Assembly: GCA_963082975.1 (NCBI GenBank)
Contig: OY720345.1
Span: forward strand, 26,234,611-26,298,610
Direction of reading: 5' to 3'
Length of the DNA stretch: 64,000 bases
Origin: Labia minor
Lineage: Eukaryota > Arthropoda > Insecta > Dermaptera > Spongiphoridae
Shown here: positions 33,352-42,969 of the stretch, in pieces
How positions within the stretch are numbered: the first letter of the stretch is position 1
Layout of the letters: each line of letters starts with the position of its first letter
Made by a program: the position numbers and the translations under genes
Notes under the pieces: model-generated
The model's database searches: none
What the model was told of the DNA's origin: nothing
The model's input: the letters and a program-made list of their open reading frames with translations, nothing else

Positions 33352-33686
33352 TTAGAGCAGCGTGGCAATATTAAATTCTGTGTGTTGCTGGAGAAATCAC
33401 CCTCGGAGACTCTTGAGATGCTAAAAAAAGCATACGGAAATTCTGCGATGAAGAAAACAGCAGTTTACGAGTGGCATAAGCGTTTTCGCGACGGTCGCAC
33501 AACAATTGATGATGACGTTCGGACTGGGCGGCCTTCCACTTCCACTAGAGACGACAATGTTGAGCGCATTCGACAAATTGTGCGTGCGGACAGACGAACA
33601 ACCATCAATAATATTGCCTCTGAAGTTGGTATTTCACATGGGAGTGTTCACAGCATTCTTCATTATGACTTGAAGATGCATCGTGT
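33352..33686 (+). pseudogene. Mariner transposase N-terminal half
   Basis: From 33352 it reads LEQRGNIKFCVLLEKSPSET, YGNSAMKKTAVYEWHKRF, RDGRTTIDDDVRTGRPS and so on to ISHGSVHSILHYDLKMHRV. These are the two helix-turn-helix regions (paired-like DNA-binding domain) of a mariner transposase; GRTTIDDDVRTGRPS is the linker seen in the family. The usual initial Met is absent, since the left arm of the long inverted repeat ends just before it. At about 33688 it jumps to the C-terminal part in another frame. Confidence 0.75.
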
Positions 33687-33989
33687 TTGCACGACAATGC
33701 CCCAGCACATCGATCCCTAATGGTGAAACAATACCTTGCCAAGCATAATGTTACCACTCTGGAACATCCTCCATATTCTCCCGATCTCGCACCACCAGAT
33801 TTCAACCTGTTTCCAAGGTTAAAAATGGCATTGAAGGGACATCGTTTTGCTGATTCGTCAGAGGTGATTGAAAATGCGACGGAGCGGCTGAAGGAACTTT
33901 CAAAAAACGGGTTTCAAGAGTGTTTCCAACAATTATATGAACGGTGGAATAAATGTGTAGATGCAGGAGAGTATTTTGAAGGGAAATAA
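33687..33989 (+). pseudogene. Mariner transposase C-terminal part
   Basis: It reads HDNAPAHRSLMVKQYLAKH, then EHPPYSPDLAPPDFNLFPRL, KMALKGHRFADSSEV and YERWNKCVDAGEYFEGK with a stop. HDNAPAH carries the second catalytic Asp and PPDF the third (DD34D type). The first catalytic Asp region is lost in the deletion between the halves, about 60 to 100 codons. Confidence 0.8.
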
Positions 33990-34064
33990 TGTAAGAATGT
34001 TATAAATATTTTTAATAAATTTTTAATAACCAATTCCGCGAACTTTTTGACCCTACCTCGTATA

Positions 34065-35195
34065 TTTAAATATTTTTCTATTTAATTATTATTTTAAATA
34101 TTACTATAATTTTATTAAATTATTTGAAAATGATTATTTTATCACTCAAAAAAAAAAAAAAAAATGAAATACCTCAAAAAATAAAATTAAAACTTATCTA
34201 AATGCAAAATAATTTTAAAATTCTGGTAGGAACTATCGGTTATTATCGTAGAGACTTCACATAAAAATTCTTATTTAAAAAATGGTGCTAATCCATTTTC
34301 CTTATATATATAACTAATAATTTAATATATATATATATTAAATTATTTTTTAATCAAATATTAATTCTTATATACATGTATATTTCAATGAAATGTACTA
34401 TAAGCTATAAATATTGATTTCTTTATTATATAATATGTAAATAAAATTGTAATTATGGGAGAGGGATTTTATTTCAAAATTTCTCTTAGCAACTAGATGA
34501 AATTTGAGCTTTGTTGATGACATCCCTTTCTCTAATTCAGTGAGATGGAAATAATGCGCTTTGCTGTCGGCATTAATTCGCTGAGACGCAATTCCCCAAA
34601 CATGGCTTGTCTGATGTTGATTTCCCAAAACCCTCTTTACTTCGAAACATCTCTGAACTATTTCTATCTATACTATATTTATATAAAAAATACTCCATAG
34701 ACCTTTCTATTAGTTATCAAAGGTATGTTCATACCAACTTTAAAAAAAATAAAAATTTGAAACACTTTAATTTTATTGGACAAATACATAACTACCACAG
34801 TCCATCTATACATGACTACATAAATACATATCCATAGATTGGGGTTCATTATCCCTTCAAAAAATAAAACATGAACAATAGTCATAGGTCAACCCAAATG
34901 GCATTTTGTTGGTATAACATCAAATTTTATCAAATTAATGTGACTAGGTATTGAATTGAATTGACAACAACATAAAAATATAAGTAGATATTTAATAGCT
35001 GTGATATTACCCATATACACCTCAGCTATTCTTCATTTGCACCAAATTATTACTATTTAATTAAATATTATTATTATATTATTATTAAATTTTACTAATT
35101 TAAATTACTAAAATTTATACTAAATGATTTACAATAATAAATTTAAATTTAAGTAATCAGAGAAAGTATTCCATTTTTTTTTAATTTAAACCAAT
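34065..35195. other. AT-rich, one complex patch with a short frame
   Basis: At 34545-34700 a 51-codon frame (MEIMRFAVGINSLRRNSPN...) lies in the only GC-richer patch here and follows TCTCTAATTCAG, a possible acceptor. No good donor follows and it loses complexity after 30 codons. Not called as a gene. Confidence 0.25.
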
Positions 35196-35196
35196 T

Positions 35197-35722
35197 GGTA
35201 ATTATATTGAATGTTCATCCAGTCATGGATTTGGATAAAACTTTACCAGTGGGTCTCTTTTTAAATTCTAAATAACCTTTTCTTTTGCAAGTTTTGTGGT
35301 TTACAAGATTAAAATTATTAAAGTTTGCATATAAATCCATTGATATTCTATTTAGCTACCATGCTTTATTATTTGACCATCAGAGCGCTCCACTAATTTT
35401 CAAGTTTATTTTTCAGTTCGGATTAGATATAGAAAAATTAAAAAAATAATTAAATTAATTAATTTCCCTATATCCAATCCGAACCAAAAAAAACCGAAAA
35501 TTAAGGATAAGTGAATAATTAGTCAATAAAACCCTACTTAATAAAATCATATTTTGAGGTTCATAATAAGCTAATCTTGGAAACTGTAATCCTTTTTATA
35601 TCGTAAACTACAAGCGACCCGCAAAAATTGCATAAGAAAAGTTTATTTGGAATTAAAAAAGGAACCCACTGGTAAAGTTTTATCCAAATCCATGACTGGA
35701 TGACCATTCAATATAATTACCC
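35197..35722. mobile_element. Foldback element, 526 bp
   Basis: The outer arms 35197-35290 and 35629-35722 are inverted copies (left GGTAATTATATTGAATG, CCAGTCATGGATTTGG). The interior continues the symmetry less regularly to a centre near 35445 (TTCGGATTAGATATAG mirrored by CTATATCCAATCCGAA). The whole span is thus one long imperfect palindrome. No coding content; MITE or foldback class. Confidence 0.7.
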
Positions 35723-35750
35723 ATATTATTACTTTAATATTCTAATTAAA

Positions 35751-36337
35751 TCTATATATATAAAAGGCAATGTCTGTGTGTCTGTCTGTGTGTCTGTCAA
35801 ATACTCAAAAACTACCCGTCCGATTACGGTGAAACTTTCAGGGATTGTTGTGGGCATCCCAGGGAAGGTTTTAATCTATATATATAAAAGGCAATGTCTG
35901 TGTGTCTGTCTGTGTTATAGTTTTGTGTTTTGTATATATATATGTAAAATAAAGAACAAACAGAAATAAGAAAATAAATTTTAATTAATATAATTTATAA
36001 AAAAAAATAATGTTCATAAACTTAGAATATTAATTATTTAATTAATTAAAATCTACTTAAATAAATGCAAAGAGTATTAGTAAATATATAAATAATAATA
36101 TGAAATAGTCAATAAATCTTACTTATTATACTAGGAAAATTTGTTGTTGATTAAATTAAAATATATTTTCCAAGAAAACAAATATATGTCTTATCTACTT
36201 ATACTGATTGAAACAAAATGGATGAAAACCTTTTACATACAGACTTTCAACCAAATACCATGTATCACTCGGGGGTACAGGGGGCAGAGTCCCCGTCTAG
36301 GTGTGAAGAGCGCCTGGAAGGCGCTCGGAGCAGCTAG
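35751..36337 (+). mobile_element. Non-autonomous Helitron with two 5' ends
   Basis: Starts of the form A|TCTATATATATAAAAGG occur at 35751 and 35874, each followed by CAATGTCTGTGTGTCTG. The first continues into ACCCGTCCGATTACGG, the second into other sequence. The element ends with the stem-loop GAGCGCCTGGAAGGCGCTC, eight bases, CTAG, and T. From the second start it is 464 bases long. No Rep/helicase coding. The 3' part matches 46530-46670 on the opposite strand. Confidence 0.7.
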
Positions 36338-36339
36338 TA

Positions 36340-36822
36340 ATTAATATAATAATATAATTTCATATATTATATATGTGTAATAATTAAATAATTGAAATTT
36401 TAATTATTTTTTTTTGTTATATATTATAACTTCTATTTAATTATGTGAATATATTTATCGCATTATTTGCATAATGTTTTTTTAAAGATAGGTAAAGTGA
36501 AAATAAAATATTTTTGCTATTTAAATATTTAGTCATTCTATCGATAGAAAGAAAAAACAAAAGAAAAAAAAAACACAAAAAAAAGAGCATAATTTATGTA
36601 TAAAATTGATAGTGGGTAATATTTTCTTTTCTTTTGGCAAGGCCCTGTAAGCGAAAGTTAAAAAACTTATTTGTAGAGTTAAGAATGTCAGATCATCCCC
36701 TGACTAGAGAAAAGAAAAAAAAAATCAAAAAAGGTCCAGCTGAAAAGCTCTGGCTGTGCGAGTTCCTCGACCTTTAACCCTCTCCACTCCCCACCTCTCT
36801 TCACTCTATCCCCCTCTTGCAG
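36340..36822. other. AT-rich, ending in a strong polypyrimidine tract
   Basis: AT-rich until about 36630, then more complex. Bases 36776-36820 are almost pure C/T and end CCCCCTCTTGCAG at 36822, an excellent 3' splice site for exon B. Confidence 0.5.
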
Positions 36823-37047
36823 CGGGATGCGTACGTCGTGCGTACGAGGGTATCGACCGCACCCATCCCTGCATTTTTCGGTGCAAGGGGTAGCTCGCGC
36901 ACGTCGCCCCTCCTTTTATCTCATCTCCCTCGCAGTGTAACAGATGTGCCTTTGACCGAGATATCGACCAGTAGCTCTTCGCTTGGGACATTACCGTTCA
37001 AATTTACCGAAATCAACCTAAATGAGATCATAACAAATAGATACGAG
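36823..37047 (+). CDS. Candidate host exon B (225 bp), gene not recognised
   Basis: A GC-richer block behind a strong pyrimidine tract and CAG. It is open in phase 0 for 75 codons: RDAYVVRTRVSTAPIPAFFG, ARGSSRTSPLLLSHLPRSV, TDVPLTEISTSSSSLG, TLPFKFTEINLNEIITNRYE. It ends at GAG|GTGAAC, an acceptable donor in phase 0; beyond it the sequence turns AT-rich. A symmetrical phase 0-0 exon of 75 codons with a Ser/Thr-rich, Pro-containing, probably flexible region fits a cytoplasmic or linker segment of a large protein. It follows exon A in phase. No domain or family recognised. A frame on the minus strand is also open (61 codons) but lacks splice signals. Confidence 0.6.
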
Positions 37048-37427
37048 GTGAACTCGTTAAGCAAATGCAATTTTTTGTATTTAAAATCACCTGACCATTT
37101 TTCTTTTTGATAAACAGGTTTTATTTTAGCGTATCAACCAACATATGGATACATCAGGATTTTTTCCCATGTTTTATTTATTTTTATTTTTTATTTTTTT
37201 TTTTTTTTTTTTTTTATTAAATTTTCTCTTAAAATTATTTTATTTTCCTTCTTCCGTGTTCATTTCTATTAAATAGGCCGGAAAGAACATGTAAATCAAA
37301 TTATAAGTGTAACAATTCTGAAATTCATTCTTAAATAGAAAAAAAATCTAGTAATAATATATATCAATGAGTTAAAACAATATTTCTAAATTTTTATAAA
37401 TATTAATAATTTATATAATAATTTCAA
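37048..37427. other. AT-rich after exon B
   Basis: Includes a T-run at about 37183-37215. Nothing else seen. Confidence 0.45.
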
Positions 37428-37650
37428 TATTAGGGCTATAAAATCAAGAAGGCTTAAATGGGGAGGGCCTGTGGCTAGAATGGGGAGGAAATACATAGTA
37501 GCGAAAAATATATTGGATAAGCAGACCGATTGGGAAACGTCCGCATGGAAGACAAGAACGCAATGGGTAGACAATTTAAATACGAAGGGACGTGAGAGAG
37601 ATGGGAGAGGGTAGGAGTTGAAGGTTTTGACTCAGGGTAGGGACCCTTTG
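37428..37650 (+). pseudogene. LINE 3' fragment
   Basis: Broken text AIKSRRLKWGGPVARMG, KNILDKQTDWETSAW-like, then REMGEGRS with frame changes. Same LINE family, only the last 70 or so codons, without its tail: it stops where the long repeat unit at 37652 begins. Confidence 0.6.
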
Positions 37651-37651
37651 A

Positions 37652-38241
37652 GAATTTTAATACAATCTATTGATGTGAAACAAATTATGATGAAATATTT
37701 ATCAGTATTTAACAATAAAATTTATTGTTAATTATGGGTCTAAGAAAGATGAGTTAACCGGGGAATGGCAGAATGGCATAACATCGATGCATCTCCAGAC
37801 ATTGTTAGGGTCATAAAATCGAGAAGGTTGCATTGGGCAGGACACGTGACAAAAATTGGAGTTGCAAGATTGGTTAAAAGTATATTTCAGGGGGGGCTGA
37901 TTGGGAAATGTCCGGTTGGAAGACTAAGGATGAGGTGGGCAGGCAATCTAGGAAGGGATAAAAGAGAGAAGGGAGAAAATAAGAGTTAGATATAGGTGTA
38001 GTTCAGCATTGGGATATTTGGAGAAATGTGGTTGATTCTTTCGAATTTCGTTGAGCCGCAGTGATGGATATTTATTCTTAATAATAATAATAAAAATCAT
38101 CATCATCATAATTACAATTCATTTTTTCAAAAATTTTTACTACATTAATAAATAGCTGTTAACGTAGTTGCCTCTTCAAAAAATTGAAATATTCTTTTTT
38201 TTATTTTATTTTAAAATCACAATCTACTAAATTATATATAA
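37652..38241 (+). repeat. Long repeat unit with a LINE core, copy 2
   Basis: Matches 627-1207 in the same orientation, including both non-LINE flanks. The LINE core (about 37735-38070) reads MAEWHNIDASPDIVRVIKSR, RLHWAGHVTKIGVARLVKS, then LRMRWAGNLGRDKREKGE, better preserved than copy 1. Insertions such as a CATCATCAT run at 38097 distinguish the two. Confidence 0.65.
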
Positions 38242-38275
38242 TACTAGTAAGTGATATTTAGATATTATATATATA

Positions 38276-38500
38276 TACGAGGTCTGTTCAAAAGAAAATT
38301 TGAATTTTGAATTTTGAATTTCGAGGGCTGTGTACATTAGATTATCGAAATTATTTTTTTTGTTATATTGGTGCACATATGTTTCTCATATGTTGACATT
38401 ATCAGTCATTTTGGATTAGTAGTTTGTTTTTGAAAACTAAAAAGGTTAGTCACGTTTTTGTGTGTTCTTTGATTTTTTACTTAAAAAAATGGATCAAAGC
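38276..38500 (+). mobile_element. Mariner 5' end fused to a LINE fragment
   Basis: It starts TACGAGGTCTGTTCAAAAG, a typical mariner terminus, runs through a 5' leader and reaches ATG GAT CAA AGC (MDQS) at 38489-38500, the usual start of such transposases. There it switches without a gap to LINE sequence (GGTGGGTGGACAATG). The rest of the mariner is absent. Confidence 0.65.
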
Positions 38501-38634
38501 GGTGGGTGGACAATGTAGGAAGGAACGTGACAGATGGGAGAGGGAGGTTGTATGGTTGTGACTCATGATAGGGATACTTGGAGAAATGTGGTTGCTGCGG
38601 TCAATAACTTTAAAACCACAGAGATAAATATAGA
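38499..38634 (+). pseudogene. LINE tail scrap
   Basis: It contains RWVDNVGRNVTDGRG-like text, then DTWRNVVAAVNNFK and a degraded GAGATAAATATAG tail. The last 45 codons of the family. Confidence 0.6.
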
Positions 38635-38639
38635 GATAT

Positions 38640-39728
38640 ATAGAATAATTTCAATATTAAATTAGGATGGTTAAAGAGAGATCTTACAAATACAAAAAGA
38701 AATCTGAATTTTATTATGAACTCTTGCTCGCCACAAAAAAAATTATATTCCTCATTATCTAGCATAATATGATAATTAAGAGTTTTAAAATATCAAAATT
38801 ATTTTATAAGTTTCTATAATATTATAATTTTGAGTAATAAATTCATGCATAATATACGTTTTAATACATTATTTTCAATTATTTTTCTAATCTATGATCT
38901 TATACCTATATAAAAGTTTCAACAATAATTTGATTAATAATTAACATAGTTCATTTATTGATGTCAAAAAATTCTATAAAACTTTCTTAAAAGAAAAAAC
39001 AGTTAAATTTCGTATGAAAATGATGTAGAAATACAATTTCTAAAAATTGTAAATAAATATTTACTCCAATTTCAATTTTAAATTAAAATTTACATGTTTA
39101 GTTTGTGTTTGATTATATTTATTTATTTATTATAGATATATTTATATTCAAATATTGATGGCAATTTATATTAATGAATTAAGTCCTATATTTATTCATA
39201 ACCGATTGATATACTAAAACCATTGTATCCAATTTCTGGTATTGATGGCCATATATCTCTTATGATTGGTTTTTTAATTTTTTTTTTTTGTTTAATGGTC
39301 TGATGGTTGGTGGTTAAGGGCTCTGTGGAATTCGACCATGTAATTGGGCAGAATCAAGTGGATCAAATGCCTCTCTTGACGGATTTACATTGGTCTAATG
39401 TGTCATGGGATTTATTTACAATTTGATTAAAAAACTAGTTTGAACAAAAAAATCATTTTTATAATTTAATATTAATATATATATACTGCAACTAGGTATA
39501 AAATAATCAGTAGAATTCAATTATTATAATTTCCTGATGATCATTTGATGATTAGTATGTTTTTCTTTTATTTATAGCCAAATTTTATTAAGATAATTTT
39601 ATGTAAATATTTATCATTTTATTATTAGGTTTATTCCTATCTACCTTCCTTTTCACGTCTGAACTTAAATATAAATGATAATGGCAAAAAAAAAAAAGTT
39701 TTTATTTTTTTATTTCTGTCTCACACAG
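38640..39728. other. AT-rich, one complex patch
   Basis: Bases 39290-39420 (GGTTGGTGGTTAAGGGC, CATGTAATTGGGCAG, GACGGATTTACATTGG) are non-repetitive and could be regulatory. The final 50 bases before 39728 are T-rich and end CTGTCTCACACAG, a strong 3' splice site. Confidence 0.35.
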
Positions 39729-39776
39729 CAAGCAAGCACCACCATCTTGATTGTAATGACGGTGCCTATTCAATAG
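39729..39776 (+). CDS. Candidate short terminal exon
   Basis: Directly after TTTCTGTCTCACACAG the phase-0 reading is QASTTILIVMTVPIQ and a stop at 39774-39776. Exon B ends in phase 0, so a splice from 37047 to 39729 would end the protein 15 residues later. The following 90 bases stay complex and an AATAAA lies near 40187. Evidence is only the acceptor and phase; the peptide is too short to judge. Confidence 0.25.
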   Translation, partial: QASTTILIVMTVPIQ

Positions 39777-40425
39777 TTTGTACCCGGATATTACAACTAA
39801 ACTCCTATCCAATTGTGTCCATTCAAATGCAAACCCATTCAACATCTTGAAATGATTTTTTTTCCCTGAGTTAAAAAAAAGATGATATCCTACAATGAAA
39901 TGATATATAATTGACGCAACCCTTGCATTCTCTCATATCCTATCCACCCGCCCTCCCCTCTCTCTTCTTAACGACATAACATAGTACGAGGAAAGGGTTT
40001 GTTGAGTTTTCAACAGCTTTCATTTATATGAAACGATGATCAAGTTAAGAGTCGTGACTCGAGGGTGAAACGAGAATGGAAATAATTTGTCTTACGGTGT
40101 GTTCATGTCTGTCTCAGTATATGTGTGTGTGTGTGTGTGTGTGTATGTGTTTCAGTTTCCGTTGCACATAAAAACTTGTCTGATAAAATAAATGTCAAAG
40201 TGATTCTATAAAAAACATTACTTGTTGTTTGTTTATTTATAGGACCTAAAGGATTAAAAAGGGAGATTATATATATATGTACCTATATGTATACGTACAT
40301 ACAAAATTATATATATATATATATATAGTGAGATTTTTAGTATAGTTCAGACTTAAACCCATTTAAGAGTATTTATTTAAATCAATAATTCTAGATTTTT
40401 TTTAGCTGGAAATATATATATATAT
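39777..40425. other. Complex patch, then TA and GT runs
   Basis: 39777-40110 is more complex than average with a C/T-rich stretch at 39945-39970. A (GT)n run of about 12 units is at 40121-40143 and TA runs at 40268 and 40308-40327. It may be 3' untranslated sequence if the preceding exon is real. Confidence 0.3.
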
Positions 40426-40901
40426 AGCAAATGGCAATTTAGTAAAATAGCATTTGCCTAGGCCAAATAGCTTCAATTATTATTTCATTTAAATTTGACT
40501 AGGAAATTAGCCTTTGCCTAGATAAAAACCATTTGGCTAAATCTTTGTTGAGCAAATAGCTTTAAGCATAATAAGTTAATTTCAATTTGATTAGGAAAAT
40601 AGCTCAGAAAATGTCAGGCATTTATTGGACCGATGACAGTAAACAAGACATACGATTAGTATATTCGTCAGCCTTCTTTGCATTCCGTTCTTAGTAAAAA
40701 TAGCAATCCTGGAAAAAAAAGTGGGAGGGAAGAAACAGAAAAAATATCCAAATATTATTTTTGGATAAATCTACAATAAAGAACAAAAAAAATTTGAATA
40801 ATTTGGCTACTGTAATAATTAAAGCTATTTGCCCAACAAAGATTTAGCCAAATGGCTTTTGTCTAGGCAAATGCTATTTTCCTAAAATTGCCATTTGCCT
40901 A
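40426..40901. mobile_element. MITE-like element, about 475 bp, AAATAGC repeats
   Basis: The terminal inverted repeat is about 37 bases (left GCAAATGGCAATTTAGTAAA, right mirrors GCAAATGGCAATTTTAGG and AAAATAGCATTTGCCTAG). A second inverted pair inside holds CCATTTGGCTAAATCTTTG and GCAAATAGCTTTAA. The middle has a 27-codon frame starting MSGIYWTDDSKQDIRLVYS that may be a remnant of a transposase-type protein; I cannot assign it. The superfamily is unknown and the target duplication unclear in TA-rich flanks. Confidence 0.65.
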
Positions 40902-40909
40902 CGACATAT

Positions 40910-42435
40910 ATATAGGTATATACTGAATAAGAATATATTTTATCCAAAAATAAGGGGTTTTAAATTAATTATAAGTCACAAATATCCATTAGAGATTGGT
41001 TTAACCCTAAATCTTTTAAAATTTAAAATCAAATAAAACCCTTTTCGCGCGCTTACCTCCTATACATAAAAAAATATTTATTTTTATTTAAAATCCGATG
41101 AAAAATCTTTGTTAATATAAATTTAATTGAAACCGATTTTTTTTTTCAATAACCTAAGTTCCATTTTAATAGAAGACAGAAGGTTTCATTGGAGTTATAC
41201 ATATTTACAATGTTTAAGTTATATAGTTGTCAGATTGAAGATATAATTTATGATTTATCTTTAAAATGATTCTCTTGTGAAACAATAGATTTCTACGCTC
41301 GGTTTATAATTTAACAGGAAAATGAGAAATTGAGTGACTTGTTAGTTAATATCTCTCTTGTGGAAATGAATTTCTTTAAGCCAAATGAGCCACGGAAGGA
41401 TGGATGAGATTATTAAATTTTGATCCTGGATTCAATATGATTTGAATTGTTTAATAATAATAATAATAAAAATAACAAAAATAATATTATTTATAATAAT
41501 AATAAACGTCAGTATTAAATACAATATAATATATGGATTACAACAATTAATCTCTAAAATCGAAATGTTATTTAATACCATCAAATGGAGAATTTATTTA
41601 ATATCATATTTTTATGTTACTATTGTACCTAAAATAGAAATTAATAAAATATACTATATTAAGGGATAATTAATAAAATTAGACATTATGAATCTATAAT
41701 TTCTTATTCTTGGAATTCTGTTTTTCTCAAAAGCCTCTTTTCTTTTGATATTTCAGAATTTGTTTGGTTTTCGATGAAAGAGAATACTTAGCATAATACA
41801 ATGAATTTATTAGTGATAAATGCCATTTGATATTGACCTTATATTAAGAAAACCACCATTAAAAGAACACTCACATCTTATTCTCATTTATAAGGATATT
41901 ACCACTTATTTAAGCATATTCATTCTATCTTTAATCTAATTTAAGAATATTTAATCTATTTTGAGTTTGACCTTGCATGATAAGTGAACTTGCGGTTATA
42001 AAATGGAAATAGGATAGACACCTGAATTTATAGTTATTGTATTATTTATTCTGATTTTTTTTTCTTTTATATCAGATTATTAAGTTAAAAGCAGAATATT
42101 AATTCTTAGAATTAAAAAAGAAAAGATATTTAATTATACCATAAATATGATTAGTATATAGGTGAGACAAGTTGCATGGTATTTTCTTGAATAATTTTGT
42201 AAAATGATATCATTTTCTCATCAATGTTCTCAAATTTTTTTACAAATCGCGATTTTATTGAAATAATTGTTTTAGAGATGAGTCGTTCGGACCTCGTATA
42301 AAATTTTTAGCTTTTATAATTTAAAATGTTTAATAAATTATTATTTTAAAAAAAACTCTGAGTTTTGTACATCATACGCAATGACAACGCCAATCAGATC
42401 GGTTATGTCAATTAGGTGTACTATGATCAGTAGAA
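40910..42435. other. AT-rich sequence without recognised features
   Basis: Low to moderate complexity throughout. The frame at 41442-41669 is chance in AT-rich DNA. Confidence 0.45.
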
Positions 42436-42439
42436 CTGG

Positions 42440-42620
42440 TCTTATCAACCTTTACCTTGATTTTCTTGCACGGAGGCGCTACTTTTTTATCAAGTAGCTT
42501 CTCAGTGTTGATCCCGGAGGCTGGGTTGACCCCGTCTCAAAGACCCCAGCTAAGGGACTTGACCCCGGGACCACGAGAATGTGAGCCAGCGATGTTGCCT
42601 CCTACTCTGTGGCTCCTTTA
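42440..42620 (-). repeat. tRNA-derived SINE candidate
   Basis: On the minus strand it starts GAGCCACAGAGTAGGAGG, continues GCTGGCTCACATTCTCGTGG and then CCCGGGGTCAAGTCCC, resembling A-box and B-box order with about 35 bases between. It stands out as GC-rich in AT-rich DNA and has no coding frame. The body runs to about 42440 through GACGGGGTCAACCCAGCC. No tail confirmed. Confidence 0.45.
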
Positions 42621-42664
42621 AATTATTATTTATATATATCATTATTTATATATGTGATTCAGAA

Positions 42665-42965
42665 AACCATCATGATTAAAATACCTAACGAACAGATCAG
42701 GGAAAGAAACGAAAGACAGAATCCTTGAAATATAGTATGGAAGATCAACAATTGAAATAATACGGCCACTTTAGAAAAATATCTCCTGATAAAATCTCAT
42801 GGAAACAAACATGAGGTTGGATACCGAAAAGAAGATGGAAAAAAACCGACTGGGAAAAAAAAATGTATAGAAGGCTACAGTTATGTAAAAAACATGGATA
42901 CCACTTGGACGGGGTAAATGGCGTTTGGAATGTTGTAAACCTACCAATAGTTGACCATTGTATCA
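42665..42965 (+). pseudogene. C-terminal remnant of a second LINE lineage
   Basis: Broken text IRERNERQNP, then QLKxYGHFRKISPDKISWK, GWIPKRRWKKTDWEKKMYRR and GVNGVWNVVNLP. The order YGH..., KRRWKKTDW and a final W-rich stretch resembles the C-terminus of LINEs with a QLRWYGHVxRM motif, distinct from the WAGHV family elsewhere here. At least two stops. Low to medium certainty. Confidence 0.45.
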
Positions 42966-42969
42966 GTAA

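Larger units (their letters stand above)
33155..34062 (+). mobile_element. Mariner with 195-bp inverted ends, internally deleted
   Basis: It starts TACGAGGTAGGGTCAAAAAG, ends with the inverted copy, and is flanked by TA. The inverted ends are unusually long: 33155-33350 and 33870-34062 pair with one 3-base indel and very few mismatches, although mariner ends are normally around 30 bases. The right arm is transposase coding sequence (C-terminus and stop), so the left arm must be an inverted copy of it that replaced the original 5' end and start codon. The middle of the transposase is also deleted. It cannot make a working transposase. Confidence 0.8.
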
